Shown here piece after piece: positions 21,601-29,049 of a stretch of 52,720 nucleotides of DNA. The DNA comes from Candidatus Andersenbacteria bacterium RIFCSPHIGHO2_02_FULL_46_16. GTDB lineage: Bacteria > Patescibacteriota > Andersenbacteria > UBA10190. Positions within the stretch are counted from its first letter, which is position 1. Every line of letters begins with the position of its first letter. The notes below the pieces were generated by a model that had not been told where the DNA came from, did not search any database, and worked only from the letters and a program-made list of their open reading frames with translations. Location of the stretch: the NCBI GenBank assembly GCA_001817065.1, contig MHHQ01000020.1, positions 1-52,720 of the forward strand, written 5' to 3'. Both the position numbers and the translations under genes were made by a program.

Positions 21601-22149
21601 ACCGGCTAAGCTGGGGTGATGTTGTACTTCCAGAAAAAACCGGTCCCTCCCAAACACCTCAATGTGCCACTCAATCAATCTCTTGGTCTCCTCCTCTTGT
21701 TTATTGATAATTGATTTCGCAATGTCACCATTCATGCAGCCGGATAGCACTACCAACCCTTCTTGATGCTCCTGCAGTAATTCGTAATCAATGCGTGGTT
21801 TATAGTAATAACCCTCTAAATGCGCTTTTGATGTCAGCTTGATCAGATTCTGGTAACCGGCATTGTTTTGAGCCAGCAACGTAATATGACGGGGACTCAT
21901 ATCAATCTTCCCTCGCTTATTCAGCCTGCCCTTGGGTGCTATATATGCTTCAAGCCCCAAGATTGGCTTAACGCCGGCTTCGGTGGCGCAGCGGTAGAAA
22001 TCAATCACCCCATACATTACTCCATGATCCGTTAACGCTAAGGCCTCCATCCCCAGTTCCTTCACTTGTTCTACTAATGCATTAATTTTCCCCAGCCCAT
22101 CCAGTAGGGAGTAGTGTGAATGTACGTGTAAATGAGTGAAATCAGGCAT
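18637..22149 (-). CDS. dnaE: DNA polymerase III subunit alpha
   Basis: Replicative polymerase, 1170 residues. N-terminal PHP domain with intact metal motifs (HLHVHSHYSLLDG, ALTDHGVMYG, CDSHYIHPDDAEAQD), polymerase core with GPGRGSAAGSIVSYL and the catalytic MPDIDLDFADDRRDEV, the VTQDQVLEIARQFAGF and SHWPAEFMAALLT blocks, and a C-terminal OB-fold. DnaE1 type; the intact PHP site suggests built-in proofreading or pyrophosphatase activity. The 290 nt upstream hold no gene or RNA I can identify. Confidence 0.97.
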   Translation of the reverse strand: MPDFTHLHVHSHYSLLDGLGKINALVEQVKELGMEALALTDHGVMYGVIDFYRCATEAGVKPILGLEAYIAPKGRLNKRGKIDMSPRHITLLAQNNAGYQNLIKLTSKAHLEGYYYKPRIDYELLQEHQEGLVVLSGCMNGDIAKSIINKQEEETKRLIEWHIEVFGRDRFFLEVQHHPSLAGQAIINDALLKYGRQYNLPVVATCDSHYIHPDDAEAQDVLVCVQTGKTVQDKDRLCMLGENYSLKSQAELKEAWKDHPEVIDNTQRITEMCQVDIEFGVNKLPSYPLPAGQTPDNALREICVKRLEEIYEPQLKEAAIKRLDYELGVIAKTGFASYFLIVEDFVNEAKRRGILVGPGRGSAAGSIVSYLTNITGLDPLRYNLLFERFLNPERVSMPDIDLDFADDRRDEVLEYVREKYGRDHVAQIITFGTMAARAAVRDTGRALGFPYAFCDQVAKVIPMFTNFEEALTPNSELKEMYDSDPQVKRLVDTARKLEGVCRHASTHAAGVVITEKPLTDHLPLQLASTSKSEQPQIVTQYAMNHVEALGLLKMDFLGLKNLTIIQNALQYIKATSGEEVDINNLPLEDGLTYQLLQEGKTTGVFQLESSGMKRYLRELKPSEFEDIISMVALYRPGPMDLIPDFINAKHGRRKISYLHPLLKPILEKTYGVIVTQDQVLEIARQFAGFTYAEADILRKAVGKKIRKLLIEQREKFIDGAISKKGIERKTAQQTWDFIEPFARYGFNRAHAACYAMIAYQTAYLKSHWPAEFMAALLTSDEGNTDRQAIEVAEALSMGLKVLPPDINYSGYDFTVVKKRNNRKDIRFGLGAIKNVGRGVVEAVIRERELNGPYKDLFDIFRRVNSKDFNKKSVESMAKVGAFDASGERGQILANTDKLLEFNRTLHRKIDTGQKGLFSTESVLLAEPTVALMPSEAAAKDEFLAWEKDLLGLYLSEHPLSSWHKKLTGFTVPLLELASDFAAGGQVRVAGIIIKITKIITKSAKPMLFVQLEDLTGKTEVLVFPSLLEQTSELWVEGAKLAVQGKLSDKDGEMKILADKVWQLTDALLKDWQQNAPAQMAHKKDVSLKSAQLLVIILPSYLDKVGLERLKAELTNCSSQAKNTKDWLAVELRLKRDGSMQQVKTPYVVPREENVTMKLAKIVGPASLQFR

Positions 22150-22439
22150 GTATTAACTTTGGCTAGCCCATTAGTATAACCCATCAAACTGCAGCACGCT
22201 AAAGAAATCACCTAGCTTCCGGTTGTAATAGAGGTCTCCGTTGCATAAATTAGCAGCGGTTCTGCTTATTCGCGCAGCACCACGTCGCATCATCACCACT
22301 CCAGCGTTACTTCCTTCGTATGGACAGATTCAATACTTCTGGCCAGTTTATCCCAGTTATATACCCCTTAAACCTCTAAAAAGGTATCATCGAAATAAGT
22401 GCTAGTTACTAATTACTAATTACTGATTAATATATATAT

Positions 22440-23234
22440 ATGATTGCTATCCGTCGTATCATCAAACAAAGCATCTACGTTGCACTTAGTCTTGGATTAA
22501 TAGCTCTGGTGTTATTTATTGTCATCATCCCTTCTATGAATCTTTTCCGTCGTGACCCGGCGCCACCACCACCACCTCGAGAATCCATCATCATAGAAAG
22601 CGTAGATACTATTACTCATGATAGCACTATCGATCTCATCGCTCGTGTCCGTAACCCCAACCCGCGGGCTGGTGTTCCTGATTACACCCTCGTCTTCATC
22701 TTATTAGACGAAGATGGACAGGAGATCACCACCATTTCCCAACCCACCTATCTTCTCCCGGGCAGTTTGAAATACGTCGCCGTTCTTGATGTAGCTGTCA
22801 CTCAACCCATCGATCGCGTTCGCGTCGAACAACCGAACGACCCAGTCTTTACTAACGTCAATTTGGATTCGGCTTCACCCTCTTTTAGTTCATTTTTACG
22901 CGAGCGGAACATCAAAGATATGGGTAATCAGCGGTATGAAATCCAGGTTGGCATGGTTACCAACGCCGGCAACTTTGGTTATCGCCACGTCGACATTGTT
23001 GGCATCGGCTTTGATGCCGCCAACCATGTCGTCGGGGTGGGCAAGACTTTTGCCGGTGAGCTTAAAGCCGGCGAACAGCGTGAATTCACTCTCCAATGGC
23101 CGTTGCCGTTTTCTGATACCGCTAAAGTCATCGTCTTGCCTGATACCAATATTTATAGCGAGGATAATATTCTACCTGTGACAGGCGACCCCGGTCGCCT
23201 CCGTGAGCAAGCGACTGTTGAACCGCAGCAGTAG
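22440..23234 (+). CDS. Membrane-anchored protein with FxLYD-like beta domains
   Basis: 264 residues: a transmembrane helix (about 14-36), a Pro-rich linker (DPAPPPPPRES), then two beta-sandwich-like segments with the pattern DLIARVRNPN...YTLVFILLDEDGQEI and the repeat-like YEIQVGMVTNAGNFGYRHVDIVGIGFD...KAGEQREFTLQW. This matches the general look of FxLYD/DUF3426-type exterior domains. It lies 120 nt before rodA on the same strand and may be part of a wall-synthesis unit. The role is inferred only from context. Confidence 0.65.
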   Translation: MIAIRRIIKQSIYVALSLGLIALVLFIVIIPSMNLFRRDPAPPPPPRESIIIESVDTITHDSTIDLIARVRNPNPRAGVPDYTLVFILLDEDGQEITTISQPTYLLPGSLKYVAVLDVAVTQPIDRVRVEQPNDPVFTNVNLDSASPSFSSFLRERNIKDMGNQRYEIQVGMVTNAGNFGYRHVDIVGIGFDAANHVVGVGKTFAGELKAGEQREFTLQWPLPFSDTAKVIVLPDTNIYSEDNILPVTGDPGRLREQATVEPQQ

Positions 23235-23353
23235 CTCATCTCTACTATCCTTGTGCCGGTCGTCAACATTTATCAATGTATTATTTATTAAACACGAGCG
23301 ACTTTCCTCTGGCTTTGGTGTTTTTTCACGCTTGTCAGCAGTAACCGTCTTTG

Positions 23354-24466
23354 ATGTATATCAACCTTAAAAATTTCGATTGGATATTAACTGGATCAGC
23401 TGTGCTGCTATTTGCTATTGGACAGACTATGCTTTTTAGCACCACCTCGGACGTTACCTTTATGTCGTCACTGTTTATTAAACAGTTTATTTCTTTCTTC
23501 ATTGCCTTGTCACTCTATATCTTTTTTTCCTTCTTCCCTTATCATTCCCTCCGCCGTTATGTTGTTGCCATCTACTTGCTTGGTCTATTCAGTCTACTTC
23601 TGGTGGGACAAATCGCCCCTGTGATCCGGGGTACCACTTCCCGTTTAACAATTTATGGCAGTCAAATACAGCCTTCAGAATTCATGAAGGTAGCCATCAT
23701 TATTACACTCGCTGGGCTTTTTGCCCGCTTGTCAGTAACTCGGTTATCATTAGCAACTAGCGCGGTTATCGTCGGTGTATCGGTTGGTTTGATTGCTATC
23801 GAGCCTGATATTGGCATGGCCGCATTGATTTGTTTACTGTGGGGTACCCTCATTGTTTTTCTTGGTACCTCCTGGCGTACCGTCAGTTTAATCTTGCTGC
23901 TTGGCGTCGTGGTCTTTGTCGGTTCTTGGTTTTGGCTGTTTGCGGATTATCAAAAGGCCCGTCTCAGTACATTTATTGATCCCGACCGTGATCCGCTTGG
24001 CGCCGGATATAATATTAATCAATCCATCGTTGCTTTTGGTTCGGGCGGATTGTTCGGCCGGGGATTAGGCCATGGACCGCAATCGCAGCTTAAGTTCCTG
24101 CCAGAAAAACATACCGACTTCATTTTAGCTAGCGTCGGCGAAGAATTAGGTTTTGTCGGCATCTGTCTTATTACGGGGCTTTACGCCGTGTTGCTTTGGC
24201 GGATTGTTGATATTGTCCATATCACTAAAGATCCCTTCGGGCAATACTTGGCAGTATCAGTTTTTTTAACTTTATTAATAAGCTTTTTTATCAGTGCCGG
24301 CATGAACATGGGCCTTCTGCCTGTTACTGGCATCCCTTTGCCCTTAGTTAGCTATGGCGGATCGAATCTTGTCTCCACCATGATCCTCTTAGGTTTGGTG
24401 CAATCTGTTAAACATTATAGCCACTGGTTGCGTCAGCCTCCCCTTGAACTTACCGAAGTAACCTGA
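23354..24466 (+). CDS. rodA: Rod-shape SEDS glycosyltransferase RodA
   Basis: Polytopic peptidoglycan polymerase of the SEDS family. Signatures are clear: RLTIYGSQIQPSEFMK, IAIEPDIGMAAL, INQSIVAFGSGGLFGRG, QSQLKFLPEKHTDFILAS, GEELGFVG and MNMGLLPVTGIPLPLVSYGGS. It is 370 residues with about ten helices. The match to RodA is better than to FtsW because of the INQS...G.G.L and LPEKHTDFI segments. The start is the ATG at 23354; the codon before it is TTG. Its usual PBP2 partner is not adjacent. Confidence 0.93.
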   Translation: MYINLKNFDWILTGSAVLLFAIGQTMLFSTTSDVTFMSSLFIKQFISFFIALSLYIFFSFFPYHSLRRYVVAIYLLGLFSLLLVGQIAPVIRGTTSRLTIYGSQIQPSEFMKVAIIITLAGLFARLSVTRLSLATSAVIVGVSVGLIAIEPDIGMAALICLLWGTLIVFLGTSWRTVSLILLLGVVVFVGSWFWLFADYQKARLSTFIDPDRDPLGAGYNINQSIVAFGSGGLFGRGLGHGPQSQLKFLPEKHTDFILASVGEELGFVGICLITGLYAVLLWRIVDIVHITKDPFGQYLAVSVFLTLLISFFISAGMNMGLLPVTGIPLPLVSYGGSNLVSTMILLGLVQSVKHYSHWLRQPPLELTEVT

Positions 24467-24510
24467 AAGAGAAGAACATAATATATGTTCACAATGGCTC
24501 AGCCTACACA

Positions 24511-24539
24511 TTGACAATGCCTGCATAATAAGCTATCAT
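24511..24539 (+). promoter_or_regulatory. Promoter of the zinc-ribbon gene / rplY unit
   Basis: TTGACA (24511-24516), exactly 17 bp, TATCAT (24534-24539); the ATG is at 24549, so the mRNA is leaderless or nearly so. Confidence 0.65.
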
Positions 24540-24548
24540 TACACTATT

Positions 24549-24881
24549 ATGGTATTCGATGAGAACATGCAACTGGTTACCCGATGCCCCTTCTGCAGCG
24601 CCGAATATGACCTGGACGGCGCCCAGGTCATTGGTGAGGAAAACGATGCCACCATGGTTTATATCACTTGTTCCGAATGTGAAAGCTCAATTGTCGCCAT
24701 AGTAGCGATGTCCGGACTCGGTGTTGTCAGTCTCGGCCTAGTCACCGATATGACTGTCGAAGACACCAAGCGCTTCATGAACGAAAAACATGTAAGCAGC
24801 GATGAATTCCTGACTATCTATGAATTACTCAGCAACAACGAGCAAAACGCCATAAAGCAGTTGACCAAATCATCTAAATAG
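24549..24881 (+). CDS. Small zinc-ribbon protein, unknown function
   Basis: 110 residues. Two cysteine pairs, CPFC near residue 13 and CSEC about 30 residues later, form a zinc ribbon. A hydrophobic stretch (IVAIVAMSGLGVVSLGLVTDM) follows, then an acidic helical tail with TVEDTKRFMNEKHVSSDEFLTIYELL. The protein type is familiar from CPR genomes next to rplY, but no function is known to me. It has its own good promoter, and rplY follows 95 nt later. Confidence 0.75.
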   Translation: MVFDENMQLVTRCPFCSAEYDLDGAQVIGEENDATMVYITCSECESSIVAIVAMSGLGVVSLGLVTDMTVEDTKRFMNEKHVSSDEFLTIYELLSNNEQNAIKQLTKSSK

Positions 24882-24976
24882 CTTACAAATTAAAGCAGTA
24901 TTATAGGAACTAAGTTAGTTTCTATTTTATTATTATTCTAATATTATATTCAAAAGTCTCTTTAACTATCTCATCC

Positions 24977-25696
24977 ATGACACGTAAAACATCTCATCTA
25001 TTAGCCGCTCCACGAGCCCATGGTCATAATCAGGAAACCAGACGACAGGGGAGTATTCCCGCTGTGCTATATGGATATGGACTCAATAACATCAATATCC
25101 AGATTGATAGCCGAAAATTTTCTACAGTTTTTAATAATGCTGGCTACACGTCGTTGATTACCTTAACCGTACAAGACGAAGAACAAAACAAAGAGCACAC
25201 AGTGTTAATCCGCGATCTGCAGATGCACCCGCTCAAAAGTACTGTCCTGCACGTCGATTTCTATCAACCGCGCTTAGACCAAGCTATCACCGCTAACGTA
25301 CCGTTGAACTTTATTGGTGAAGCTCCTGCGGTGAAGGATCTTGGTGGCGTGCTTGTCCGTACATTAGATGAAGTTGAGTTGGAAGCTTTACCGACGGACT
25401 TGCCGCATGATATTTCTGTAGATATTACTGTCCTCACCAATTTTTCCAAATCCATTTATATTCACGATTTAGTTTTGCCGCCAAAAGTTAAACTGCACCA
25501 TGAACCGGACGAGACTGTCGCCCTTGTCCAGCCACCGCGTACTGAAGCTGAGCTGGAAGAACTTGAGGGTGAAGTGAAAGAAGATGTCGAAAGCGTCGAG
25601 GGTGTCGAGGATAAAGTAGAAGAAACCGATGCCGGTGAAGGTGAAGCTGAGGCAACCGACAAGAATTCATCAAACAAAGACACCTCGTCTAAGTAA
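24977..25696 (+). CDS. rplY: 50S ribosomal protein bL25 (CTC form)
   Basis: Binds 5S rRNA. The N-terminal L25 domain is clear (GSIPAVLYGYGLNNINIQID, VLIRDLQMHPLKSTVLHVDF), followed by the CTC beta domain (VPLNFIGEAPAVKDLGGVLV...DLPHDISVDIT) and a long acidic tail of Glu/Asp/Val repeats to residue 239. The length is usual for the two-domain CTC form. Confidence 0.94.
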   Translation: MTRKTSHLLAAPRAHGHNQETRRQGSIPAVLYGYGLNNINIQIDSRKFSTVFNNAGYTSLITLTVQDEEQNKEHTVLIRDLQMHPLKSTVLHVDFYQPRLDQAITANVPLNFIGEAPAVKDLGGVLVRTLDEVELEALPTDLPHDISVDITVLTNFSKSIYIHDLVLPPKVKLHHEPDETVALVQPPRTEAELEELEGEVKEDVESVEGVEDKVEETDAGEGEAEATDKNSSNKDTSSK

Positions 25697-25774
25697 ACAG
25701 TTGCGCCAACTGTCCCAGTTACTTTTCTTCGTGACAATTAGTTCATTGTCCTTTCTCAATATGGGGTACCTTAA

Positions 25775-25978
25775 ATGCCAAAACTTAATCCAGCGCTGGT
25801 CTATGTGATACGGATTCCCGCTGCACTATTTAACTCAACTATCAGTGATGGAACCAAAGTCGCAATCCCTGCCCTTATAGTCAGTCAAATTAAGCCACTC
25901 CTGCTAGGCAGCGAAATTGAGCTAAGTACCACGCAAAGCTTAAACGAAATTACCCTTACCCTTGACTCCAAACATTAG
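25775..25978 (+). CDS. Small hypothetical protein
   Basis: 67 residues (MPKLNPALVYVIRIPAALFN...LTLDSKH), no family recognised. It alternates hydrophobic and polar residues as in a small beta-rich fold and lies about 80 nt after rplY on the same strand. An ATG and a regular composition support coding, but nothing decisive does. Confidence 0.35.
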   Translation: MPKLNPALVYVIRIPAALFNSTISDGTKVAIPALIVSQIKPLLLGSEIELSTTQSLNEITLTLDSKH

Positions 25979-26002
25979 AGCCAGGGTTTTTTATTATTTT
26001 GC

Positions 26003-26042
26003 CAGAATGAGTGAGCCCGCCGCAGATGGGCCACGAATTCTG
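26003..26042. repeat. Hairpin CAGAAT/ATTCTG with inner GCCC/GGGC
   Basis: CAGAAT (26003-26008) pairs with ATTCTG (26037-26042), and an inner GCCC pairs with GGGC. It is the first of three hairpins filling the 530-nt gap between the small gene ending at 25978 and prmC. Confidence 0.4.
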
Positions 26043-26049
26043 TGCGAAA

Positions 26050-26210
26050 TAATAACCCCGCACTAACTTGGCCGTCCTATGAGTAAAAGGCTTAAACAAA
26101 CAATCAAAGCATATAAACACCAGCGCTATGCGTGGGCTGAATAAGCCCACCCCTCTGTGGGCGAAGCATAGCGCCATGAATAATTAGCCAAGTTTAGTGC
26201 TGGGGTAAAT
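26050..26210. repeat. Multi-branched inverted-repeat element
   Basis: The outer arms AATAACCCCGCACTAACTTGG (about 26050) and CCAAGTTTAGTGCTGGGGTA (about 26188) are complementary with two interruptions. Inside, GCGCTATGC pairs with GCATAGCGC and encloses a perfect GTGGGCT/AGCCCAC hairpin. About 160 nt; it could be a MITE-like element or a structured RNA. Confidence 0.55.
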
Positions 26211-26258
26211 ACAATCCCCAAAAATAAGCGTTCACACCTGTGACGGGGCGCCCATTTT

Positions 26259-26327
26259 GAGGGAAAAACGATCCGCCGAAGTCCGCCATATTGGCGGACG
26301 AAGGGAGATTCACCCCTTTTTCCTCAC
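26259..26327. repeat. Hairpin with GTCCGCCA/TGGCGGAC tip
   Basis: The perfect 8-bp tip GTCCGCCA-TAT-TGGCGGAC (about 26280-26298) is extended by GAGGGAAAAA against TTTTTCCTC at the base. The CCGCC..GGCGG tip recalls those at 13614 and in R2 at 42704. Confidence 0.5.
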
Positions 26328-26489
26328 ACACTGGACCAATTCCAGCCCATTAATTGTGAATACACTGATAACAAAGGCCCATCGCCACATGGCATATTCT
26401 TAAGGTCTTGCGTTCCAGGCGCCGCCTTTCAAATGATCCTCGAACGCTGAGTGGCAATCATCACACTAGTATCTGCGTCCCTCCATCAT
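26310..26489 (-). pseudogene. Decayed small zinc-ribbon/membrane ORF (two internal stops)
   Basis: Reading from ATGATG at 26489 gives 59 codons ending TGA at 26310, with internal TAG and TAA codons. The translation still looks protein-like: MMEGRRY-stop-CDDCHSAFEDHLKGGAWNARP-stop-EYAMWRWAFVISVFTINGLE, i.e. a CxxC motif followed by an aromatic hydrophobic helix. It begins just after the premature end of prmC. It could be a pseudogene or chance. Confidence 0.3.
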
Positions 26490-26508
26490 GATGGCACCGA
26501 GCATTTTC

Positions 26509-27327
26509 TCACGCGCTATTGTTTGTCAAAATCTTTCCCCCCACAGATTCGTAAATAAGAGGTATCTTCGTCTTAAGCAATTGATTCACTGTCTCAAGAC
26601 CATCGGAACCGCCATCAAGAGCCACGCGTGGTTCAAATCGAAGTCCTATTTTTTCGTTCCCGCCCGTCTCAGATAACCTCAGCTCAACCGCTGGGACATA
26701 AGGTGGGTTACTGACAATCAAGTCAATTTTCTTGTCTCGGATCGGTTGCAATAAATCGCCTAGTATAAATTCAACCCTGTTTGCTACGTTGTACCTGACC
26801 GCATTTTGCTTAGCGACAGCCAGGGCCTCCTTTGATATATCTGTCGCAATAATTTTCCAATCCATCGCTAGCCCCGCCTTCTTCAGCCATTCATCGATTT
26901 CCAATCCCAATGTTATTGCTACGCACCCACTGCCTGTACCGATATCTGCTATTGTCCATCCTTCCACATTATATTTCTTAGTATTCTGTTCAATTTTTTT
27001 CCAGCAATATATTAGCGCTTCTTCCACTAACCTCTCTGTGCTGGGACGGGGGACTAGCACATCCTTATTAACCAAGAACGGACGGCCATAAAACTCCCAC
27101 TCCCCTAAAATATATGCTAGTGGCTGGCCGGTTTTTCGTTCCGCTACCAGCTCCTCCAGTAATATTTGCTGCCGTTTAGAGAGATGTTCGTTATCATGCG
27201 TATATAGCCAACTTGTCTGTGTTTGACCGAGTACATGTAGCAATAACCACTGAGCATCCAATTGCTGATCATCCAAATATTTAAACTGGCGCATCGTTTC
27301 CGTCAGTGCTTGTTTTATAGTCATCAC
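26509..27327 (-). CDS. prmC: Release-factor glutamine methyltransferase, C-terminally truncated
   Basis: Methylates the Gln of the GGQ motif in RF1/RF2. The N-terminal helical domain is intact, with LDAQWLLLHVLG and PLAYILGEWEFYGRPFLVNKDVLVPRPSTE, then the SAM domain with ADIGTGSGCVAITLGLE, IIATDISKEAL and the catalytic NPPYVP. The expected ending after ALDGGSDGLETVNQLL breaks off: VGGKIL is followed by TNNSA and a stop, where family members read on with LEIG and about 35-40 more residues (final strands of the fold). The missing piece is not found in another frame, so activity is uncertain. It belongs to the rpmE-prfA-prmC run, directly after its own substrate's gene. Confidence 0.85.
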   Translation of the reverse strand: MMTIKQALTETMRQFKYLDDQQLDAQWLLLHVLGQTQTSWLYTHDNEHLSKRQQILLEELVAERKTGQPLAYILGEWEFYGRPFLVNKDVLVPRPSTERLVEEALIYCWKKIEQNTKKYNVEGWTIADIGTGSGCVAITLGLEIDEWLKKAGLAMDWKIIATDISKEALAVAKQNAVRYNVANRVEFILGDLLQPIRDKKIDLIVSNPPYVPAVELRLSETGGNEKIGLRFEPRVALDGGSDGLETVNQLLKTKIPLIYESVGGKILTNNSA

Positions 27328-27387
27328 TAAAAAATCCTAATTCTCAAGTTGATATATCTCAGTCCCCATTCACATCTAGTAAGCTGT

Positions 27388-27512
27388 TTGAAAATTGGTT
27401 ATAAAATTATTTGAAAATTGAGTCTGGTAAATTGAAACTTATTTCTTTGTTTTTAACATTGGTCATTTAGATTTTGTCATTGATTTGACATTTGGTTTTT
27501 TGTCATTTGAAT
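27388..27512. repeat. AT-rich CAAAT/ATTTG repeat, copy 4 (one arm preserved)
   Basis: The right part TTTAACATTGGTCATTTAG, then ATTTTGTCATTGATTTGAC and ATTTGGTTTTTTGTC, matches the right arms of copies 1 and 2. The left part is degraded. It reaches the prfA stop codon. Confidence 0.5.
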
Positions 27513-28571
27513 TTAATTCTTCATCTTTCTCATCTCTTCCCTTGTCTCCTGGAATATCTTTTCCCATCCCCCATCCATGACCACCTCGATATTACTCCAA
27601 TTATGCTTGATCCGATGATCGGTAATCCTGTCCTGGGGGTAATTATACGTGCGGATTTTCTCTGATCGATCGCCCGTTCCGACTTGCTGCTTTCGCTCAC
27701 GGGCTTCCCGACTGCTGCGTTTTTCCTCCTCGGCTTCGAGCAAGCGTGCTCGCAACACACTCATTGCCTTGGCTTTATTTTTATGTTGACTGCGTTCATC
27801 CTGCACCGCGACCACTGTATTGGTCGGTAAGTGGGTTATTCGCACTGCCGAGCTGGTCTTGTTGACATGTTGCCCTCCGGCACCGGAAGCACGGTAAGTA
27901 TCAATGCGCAAATCTTCCGGCTTGATCTCGAGATCTATTTCCTGCGCTTGCGGTAACACCGCCACGGTGACGGTCGAAGTGTGAATTCTGCCCTGCTTCT
28001 CCGTTGCGGGGATTCGTTGCACACGATGCACGCCCCTCTCATATTTCAATGTGCCAAACACATTCTCTCCATTGCACTCGGCAATCGCTTCTTTGTAGCC
28101 TCCCTGCTCGTTGATAGATTTGTCTACTAGATGCATCTTCCAGCCCTTTTGTTCTGCGTATCTGGCGTATGATCGCATCAGCTCGGCCGCAAACAAACCC
28201 GCTTCATCTCCTCCGGCACCGGCTCTAATTTCTAAAATTACGTCACGCATATCACGCGGATCTCTGGCGATCAATACATCTTCTATCTGTTGTTTGACCT
28301 GCTTTTGCTTATCTTTCAATGTTGTTGCGTCATCCTCCGCCATTTTCTTCATTTCCATGTCCTTTTCCGTTTCTACTAATTGATCTGTTTCCGTGATCTC
28401 TGTCTCGATGTTTTTTAACTCCTGTCCCAGTCTTAACAGTTCCTCCTTCTGTTTATGCGTCGCCGTCAATTCTTTCATTTTAACTGGATCCAGGCTAATC
28501 CGAGGATTGGCCATCTCTTCCAGCAGACCATTAATTTCCTCCTGCAGTTGTTCGATTGTCGGCATGGCCAT
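27513..28571 (-). CDS. prfA: Peptide chain release factor 1
   Basis: Terminates translation at UAA/UAG. It shows the RF1-specific PAT tripeptide ([14 protein letters not shown]), the catalytic [17 protein letters not shown], and [22 protein letters not shown]. 352 residues is full length. Its GGQ is the target of PrmC, encoded next downstream. With RF1 present, TAG and TAA are normal stops. Confidence 0.97.
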   Translation of the reverse strand: MAMPTIEQLQEEINGLLEEMANPRISLDPVKMKELTATHKQKEELLRLGQELKNIETEITETDQLVETEKDMEMKKMAEDDATTLKDKQKQVKQQIEDVLIARDPRDMRDVILEIRAGAGGDEAGLFAAELMRSYARYAEQKGWKMHLVDKSINEQGGYKEAIAECNGENVFGTLKYERGVHRVQRIPATEKQGRIHTSTVTVAVLPQAQEIDLEIKPEDLRIDTYRASGAGGQHVNKTSSAVRITHLPTNTVVAVQDERSQHKNKAKAMSVLRARLLEAEEEKRSSREARERKQQVGTGDRSEKIRTYNYPQDRITDHRIKHNWSNIEVVMDGGWEKIFQETREEMRKMKN

Positions 28572-28650
28572 ATAAAACAGCTCCTCAGTCTATTAAAAAA
28601 TTTAGCTTCCGTCTCTATTCCTTTAGTTTAACGCATCAACCGCAGTTGAG

Positions 28651-28962
28651 TTAGCCCAGCTGTATTCGTTTAGTATCCCGATCTTTCTTTTTAGCGTTTT
28701 CTGCCTTTTTCCGTTTGACTCTCACTTTTTTAATTTTAACTTCCAGCTTCTCCGCTTCCTCAGCCCTTACCAGTCGTTTCTTGAACTGATCTACTCGCCC
28801 GGCCACATCCAATAATTTCTGTTTGCCGGTATAATAAGGATGGCAGTTTGAACAAACTTCAACTTCCATCGTTTTTTCTGTTGAACCAACTTGCCAGCTA
28901 CCGCCACAAGCGCACGTCACGGTTGCTTTCTGTTGATATTCCGGGTGAATCTTTTTCTTCAT
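28651..28962 (-). CDS. rpmE: 50S ribosomal protein bL31 with C-terminal extension
   Basis: The first ~70 residues are bL31: MKKKIHPEYQQKATVTCACGGSW, then EVCSNCHPYYTGKQ, with C18/C20 and CSNC as zinc ligands (C+ type). A basic, mostly helical extension of ~35 residues (KKVRVKRKKAENAKKKDRDTK) follows, as in other CPR bL31. First gene of the rpmE-prfA-prmC unit, with its own promoter. Confidence 0.95.
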   Translation of the reverse strand: MKKKIHPEYQQKATVTCACGGSWQVGSTEKTMEVEVCSNCHPYYTGKQKLLDVAGRVDQFKKRLVRAEEAEKLEVKIKKVRVKRKKAENAKKKDRDTKRIQLG

Positions 28963-28994
28963 ACAATATATTAGACAAATGGTTAAGTTCGATG

Positions 28995-29023
28995 ATTATA
29001 GACAAAAAGATTGATTTTTTCAA
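28995..29023 (-). promoter_or_regulatory. rpmE promoter, overlapping the rpsB promoter
   Basis: On the minus strand: TTGAAA (29023-29018), 17 bp, TATAAT (29000-28995). It overlaps the divergent rpsB -35 region, so the two translation-gene units share 13 bp of promoter DNA. Confidence 0.65.
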
Positions 29024-29039
29024 GTAACTTCTATATTAT
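29011..29039 (+). promoter_or_regulatory. rpsB-tsf promoter
   Basis: TTGATT (29011-29016), 17 bp, TATTAT (29034-29039), with the rpsB ATG at 29050. Overlaps the rpmE promoter on the other strand. Confidence 0.6.
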
Positions 29040-29049
29040 TTGCTTCATT

